From contig CACYPF010000003.1 of NCBI GenBank assembly GCA_902776195.1, positions 1-64,000 on the forward strand: DNA of 64,000 bases. The letters are read 5' to 3'. The stretch comes from an uncultured Prevotellaceae bacterium. GTDB lineage: Bacteria > Bacteroidota > Bacteroidia > Bacteroidales > Bacteroidaceae. This document shows, piece after piece, positions 61,268 to 64,000 of this stretch. The position numbers and the translations under genes are program-made. Positions within the stretch are counted from its first letter, which is position 1. Every line of letters starts with the position of its first letter. The notes beneath the pieces are model-generated. The model had not been told where the DNA came from, did no database searches, and worked only from the letters and a program-made list of their open reading frames with translations.

Positions 61268-63259
61268 TCACTTTGCAATACGGTAGATGCGGAATGACAT
61301 AGAAGGAAGCTCGTCGTTGAGGACAGCCGACTTACCTGCGGCAGTCACTTGAGCCGTTCCAGTCTTCGGCGTAATCAGCTCGGGCTTGCCAATCGAGTTC
61401 TCGTCATCCATGCCGTCATGGCAGAGTGTGAGGGTCTTTGCCGTGCGCTCACCCTTGATGTCCGAGAGGTTGAAGGCGACCGTCTGCTTCTGCTTCGAGG
61501 TGTTTGCCACCTTGATAATCACCTCCCCCGTCTTGCTGTCAAAGGCGGCAGAGGCGAAGAGCCCGTTCTGTCCAGCCTGATTGGCAACAGGTTTCTTGTT
61601 CATCGTCAGCGACAGCACGTTGGTACCCGCATTGGTGGCATACATCTGCTGCACGTAGTAGCTGACGGTCTTGAACATATCCGTATTATCATACCATATC
61701 TGGTCGGGGCGCCACTGCCATCCGTCCACATGGGCGAAGAGCGGAGCGGGAGTCGTCATGTGTACCACATCAGCATTGCGTTCGAAGCCGGTCATGAAGG
61801 CAGCCTCTAGAATGGCAGCCTCGTAATGGTTCCATTTCTTACCCTTGCCATGGCAGGCATACTCACCGGCGAACACTTTCGGACCCTTGCGGTCGTAGGA
61901 GTCGTAGCGCAGACCATGGGTCAGGAACCACTCCTCGTCGCGGTAGTAATGCTCGTCGACCAAGTCAGCCTTCTGAGCCTTCATCGCCTTCCATCCGTCC
62001 TCAAAGCGGTAGGTGTTGTCTGGCTTGTCCTCGGGGACAGGACCACTGGTTCCTACAATCTTGATGTTGGGGTATTTCGCACGGATGGCAGCAACGAAAG
62101 GTTTCAGACGCTCATAGTAGAACTCACCCCACTGCTCGTTGCCCACACCGATATACTTCATGTTGAAAGGAGCGGGGTGTCCCATCTCCGCACGGATCTT
62201 ACCCCATTTGCTGTTGGCAGGACCATTGGCAAACTCGATGAGATCGAGGCAGTCGTCAATGTATGGCTGCAGCTCGTCCATGGGGACATGCGCATGCTCG
62301 TCGTTCCAGTTCTGGTACTGGCATGCCATACCCACGTTGAGGATAGGCAGTGGCTCCGCACCGATGTCCTCAGAGAGCTGGAAGAACTCATAGAAGCCCA
62401 GACCATAGCTCTGGTAGTAGTCGGGATAGTAACGGTAGTCGAAGGTATGCTCCCAGCGGTTGCCGTTCAAAGGACGGTTCTCGACGGGACCCAGCGTGTT
62501 CTTCCATTGGTAGCGTGTGGCAAGGTCGGTACCCTCTACGATACAGCCACCAGGGAAGCGAAAGATGCCCGGCTTCAGGTCGGCAAGAGCCTGTGCGAGG
62601 TCACGGCGCATACCATTCTCACGGTTCTTGTAAGTGTTGACGGGGAAGAGGGAGATATGCTCCAAGGCAACACTGTTGGTACCCTTCAGGAAGATGCGCA
62701 GCTTGGCATGCTTGTCCTTCTTGGGTGATGTCAGCGTGGTGGTGTATTTCTTCCAGTCAGAACCCTTGATGGTAATCTCCTGCTCTACGAACTCCTGCTT
62801 CTCGTCCATCGAGTTCTCGTCAATCAGCTGTACGCGGATGGCAGCCTCCCCCTTGGGAGCCTTTGCCCATACGGAGAAACGGTAGGACTCACCCTTCTCG
62901 ACACCGATGCCGAAGAATCCTTCGTTCACCAGACCCGAGCGGCGCTCCTTATGACCAGGGTCGGAGAGTACCACATAATGCGGACAACGTTCAAAGGGAC
63001 CGTCATCCTCCACGTCCACACAGCCAAATGCCTGCCATCCCATCAGTTCCTGCGGGAACTCAAAGGAACGGTTCTTGACGAGCTCACCATATAAGCCGCC
63101 GTCAGCGGCAAAGTTGATGTCCTCAAAAAAGATTCCATACATGGTGGACTGAATGGGAGCCCCCATTTTCTTCGTGTTCACCTCCATCGTATTCGTCTGT
63201 CCGAAGGAAGAAAGTGCCGTTGACAGGGCAAGAGCACTGATTAGTAGTTTCCTGTTCAT
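61268..63259 (-). CDS. Alpha-L-arabinofuranosidase (GH51)
   Basis: The enzyme removes terminal arabinofuranose from arabinan or arabinoxylan. The 663-residue protein has a signal peptide (to about 20) and a carbohydrate-binding-like beta-sandwich (about 95-207). The GH51 barrel has acid/base Glu375 (GVGNEQWGEF) and nucleophile Glu466 (VFAGEYACH), and a C-terminal beta domain follows. It is divergent from a sugar porter gene across a 132-bp region, so the two probably share control. I chose the ATG at 63259 because it starts a good signal peptide and lies after the -7 box. Confidence 0.94.
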   Translation of the reverse strand: MNRKLLISALALSTALSSFGQTNTMEVNTKKMGAPIQSTMYGIFFEDINFAADGGLYGELVKNRSFEFPQELMGWQAFGCVDVEDDGPFERCPHYVVLSDPGHKERRSGLVNEGFFGIGVEKGESYRFSVWAKAPKGEAAIRVQLIDENSMDEKQEFVEQEITIKGSDWKKYTTTLTSPKKDKHAKLRIFLKGTNSVALEHISLFPVNTYKNRENGMRRDLAQALADLKPGIFRFPGGCIVEGTDLATRYQWKNTLGPVENRPLNGNRWEHTFDYRYYPDYYQSYGLGFYEFFQLSEDIGAEPLPILNVGMACQYQNWNDEHAHVPMDELQPYIDDCLDLIEFANGPANSKWGKIRAEMGHPAPFNMKYIGVGNEQWGEFYYERLKPFVAAIRAKYPNIKIVGTSGPVPEDKPDNTYRFEDGWKAMKAQKADLVDEHYYRDEEWFLTHGLRYDSYDRKGPKVFAGEYACHGKGKKWNHYEAAILEAAFMTGFERNADVVHMTTPAPLFAHVDGWQWRPDQIWYDNTDMFKTVSYYVQQMYATNAGTNVLSLTMNKKPVANQAGQNGLFASAAFDSKTGEVIIKVANTSKQKQTVAFNLSDIKGERTAKTLTLCHDGMDDENSIGKPELITPKTGTAQVTAAGKSAVLNDELPSMSFRIYRIAK

Positions 63260-63295
63260 TTGTATAAATGTTTTGTAGTTACTCGTTTCTTCCGA

Positions 63296-63354
63296 CAAAA
63301 TTAGTTAAAAAGTGACGTAATAGCAAGGATTTTACAAAAAAAGCATTACTTTTG
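63296..63354. promoter_or_regulatory. Divergent -7 boxes between GH51 and sugar porter genes
   Basis: TAATTTTG on the minus strand (63296-63303) points to GH51, with a weak CTTG 20 bp upstream. TACTTTTG on the plus strand (63347-63354) points to the porter. Confidence 0.5.
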
Positions 63355-63391
63355 TGTTTAATTAAGAAAAGTACTAACATAAAACGACATT

Positions 63392-64000
63392 ATGGAATAT
63401 CAAAAGAGAGGTAGTTCTTCCTATCTGTTTTCTATCGTGTTGGTAGCCGTACTGGGAGGTTTGCTCTTTGGTTACGACACGGCAGTCATCTCTGGTGCAG
63501 AGAAAGGTCTGCAGGCTTTTTTCTCTGAAGCAAAAGATTTTACATACACCGACGGATGGCATGGCTTTACGTCTGCTTCCGCTTTGATAGGATGTATCAT
63601 CGGCTCTGCCATTTCCGGATACCTTGCCACCAACTTCGGGCGTAAACGCTCATTGGTGATCGCAGGTATCCTGTTCTTTGTCTCCGCATTAGGATCGACG
63701 GAGCCGGAGTTTATGTTCTTCACACATGGTGAGCCTACTTACTCTCTCCTTCTCATGTTCAACTTCTATCGTGTGATAGGTGGTGTGGGTGTAGGACTCG
63801 CCTCTGCCGTCTGTCCGATGTATATCAGTGAGATTGCTCCCTCTAACATCCGGGGTATGCTGGTCAGCTGTAACCAGTTTGCGATCATCTTCGGACAGTT
63901 GGTGGTGTATTTCGTCAACTTCTTCATCTTAGGTGACCATGTGCAGCCCTTGGTAGAGGAGATGGGTAAAGGTATTGCTGCCATCAACCCTGCCGCACAG
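63392..64000 (+). CDS. Sugar porter family MFS transporter (partial, cut by the window end)
   Basis: The first 203 residues are in the window and the frame is still open at 64000. The protein starts MEYQKRGSSSYLFSIVLVAV. Motifs are GGLLFGYDTAVISGA in the first helix, NFGRKRS between helices 2 and 3, and YISEIAPSNIRGML after helix 4, all typical of XylE/AraE-type proton-sugar symporters. Beside an arabinofuranosidase, arabinose or xylose is the likely substrate, but this is inference from context. Confidence 0.92.
   Translation, partial: MEYQKRGSSSYLFSIVLVAVLGGLLFGYDTAVISGAEKGLQAFFSEAKDFTYTDGWHGFTSASALIGCIIGSAISGYLATNFGRKRSLVIAGILFFVSALGSTEPEFMFFTHGEPTYSLLLMFNFYRVIGGVGVGLASAVCPMYISEIAPSNIRGMLVSCNQFAIIFGQLVVYFVNFFILGDHVQPLVEEMGKGIAAINPAAQ

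Overview
The window looks like a chromosomal segment of a Prevotella-type bacterium (Bacteroidota, Prevotellaceae). The reasons are the many promoters of the Bacteroidota form (TTTG, a 19-20 bp spacer, then TAnnTTTG), the gene neighbourhoods typical of the phylum (IMP cyclohydrolase next to mreBCD-mrdA-rodA; ricT-gldH; ExbB-ExbD-ExbD-TonB-PstS), GldH and PorT-like proteins, and secreted BspA-type and GH51/GH53 proteins. Most genes are housekeeping. The unusual content is mostly outside genes.

Layout. 1-2705: a gene-poor segment with a DUF6169-like gene and a 46-residue partner, one small acidic protein, a dispersed repeat of about 37 bp, large hairpins, and a candidate structured non-coding RNA of about 470 nt with its own promoter and terminator. 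2706-18128: DUF4831 protein, NAD(P)HX repair enzyme, hpt, adk, obgE, pgeF, a C-terminally shortened DUF3857 protein, three envelope proteins (CapA-like, NlpC/P60, M23-LysM), recG, ispD, a DJ-1 protein, pdxJ and nadK. 18129-26560: a sensor-kinase pseudogene, a 22-bp repeat array, then a seven-gene export operon (ABC ATPase, membrane protein, GntR regulator, MacB-type ATPase and two permeases, MacA-like adaptor, TolC-like channel) behind a promoter that carries a YtrA-type palindrome. 26561-33860: GH53 galactanase, a separate AICAR formyltransferase, a metallo-beta-lactamase-fold protein, L19, a 5'-nucleotidase split over two genes, a PorT-like barrel and a 56-residue ferredoxin. 33910-41470: a lipoprotein sensor kinase, a TPR protein and the TonB energising cluster with PstS. 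41661-46866: an aminotransferase, ribBA, an LptF/G permease, a START-like protein and tRNA-Met. 46867-64000: a C10 protease with BspA repeats, IMP cyclohydrolase, the rod-shape operon, metF-holB-ricT-gldH, and a divergent GH51 arabinofuranosidase / sugar porter pair; the porter is cut by the window edge.

Purine synthesis is noteworthy. The two halves of PurH, normally one protein, are separate genes about 21.7 kb apart, each ending or starting at the domain border. UshA-type 5'-nucleotidase is also split, with the C-terminal half encoded first.

Four families of short palindromic repeat occur: six-base CTATAG units every 9 bp, TCTAGA units every 9 or 10 bp, a 22-bp near-palindromic tandem repeat at three sites, and an inverted-repeat element of about 80 bp. 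Some of them lie inside reading frames (ispD, the TolC signal peptide, the ObgE tail). The best candidates for something undescribed are the structured RNA at 2157-2639 and these repeat families.
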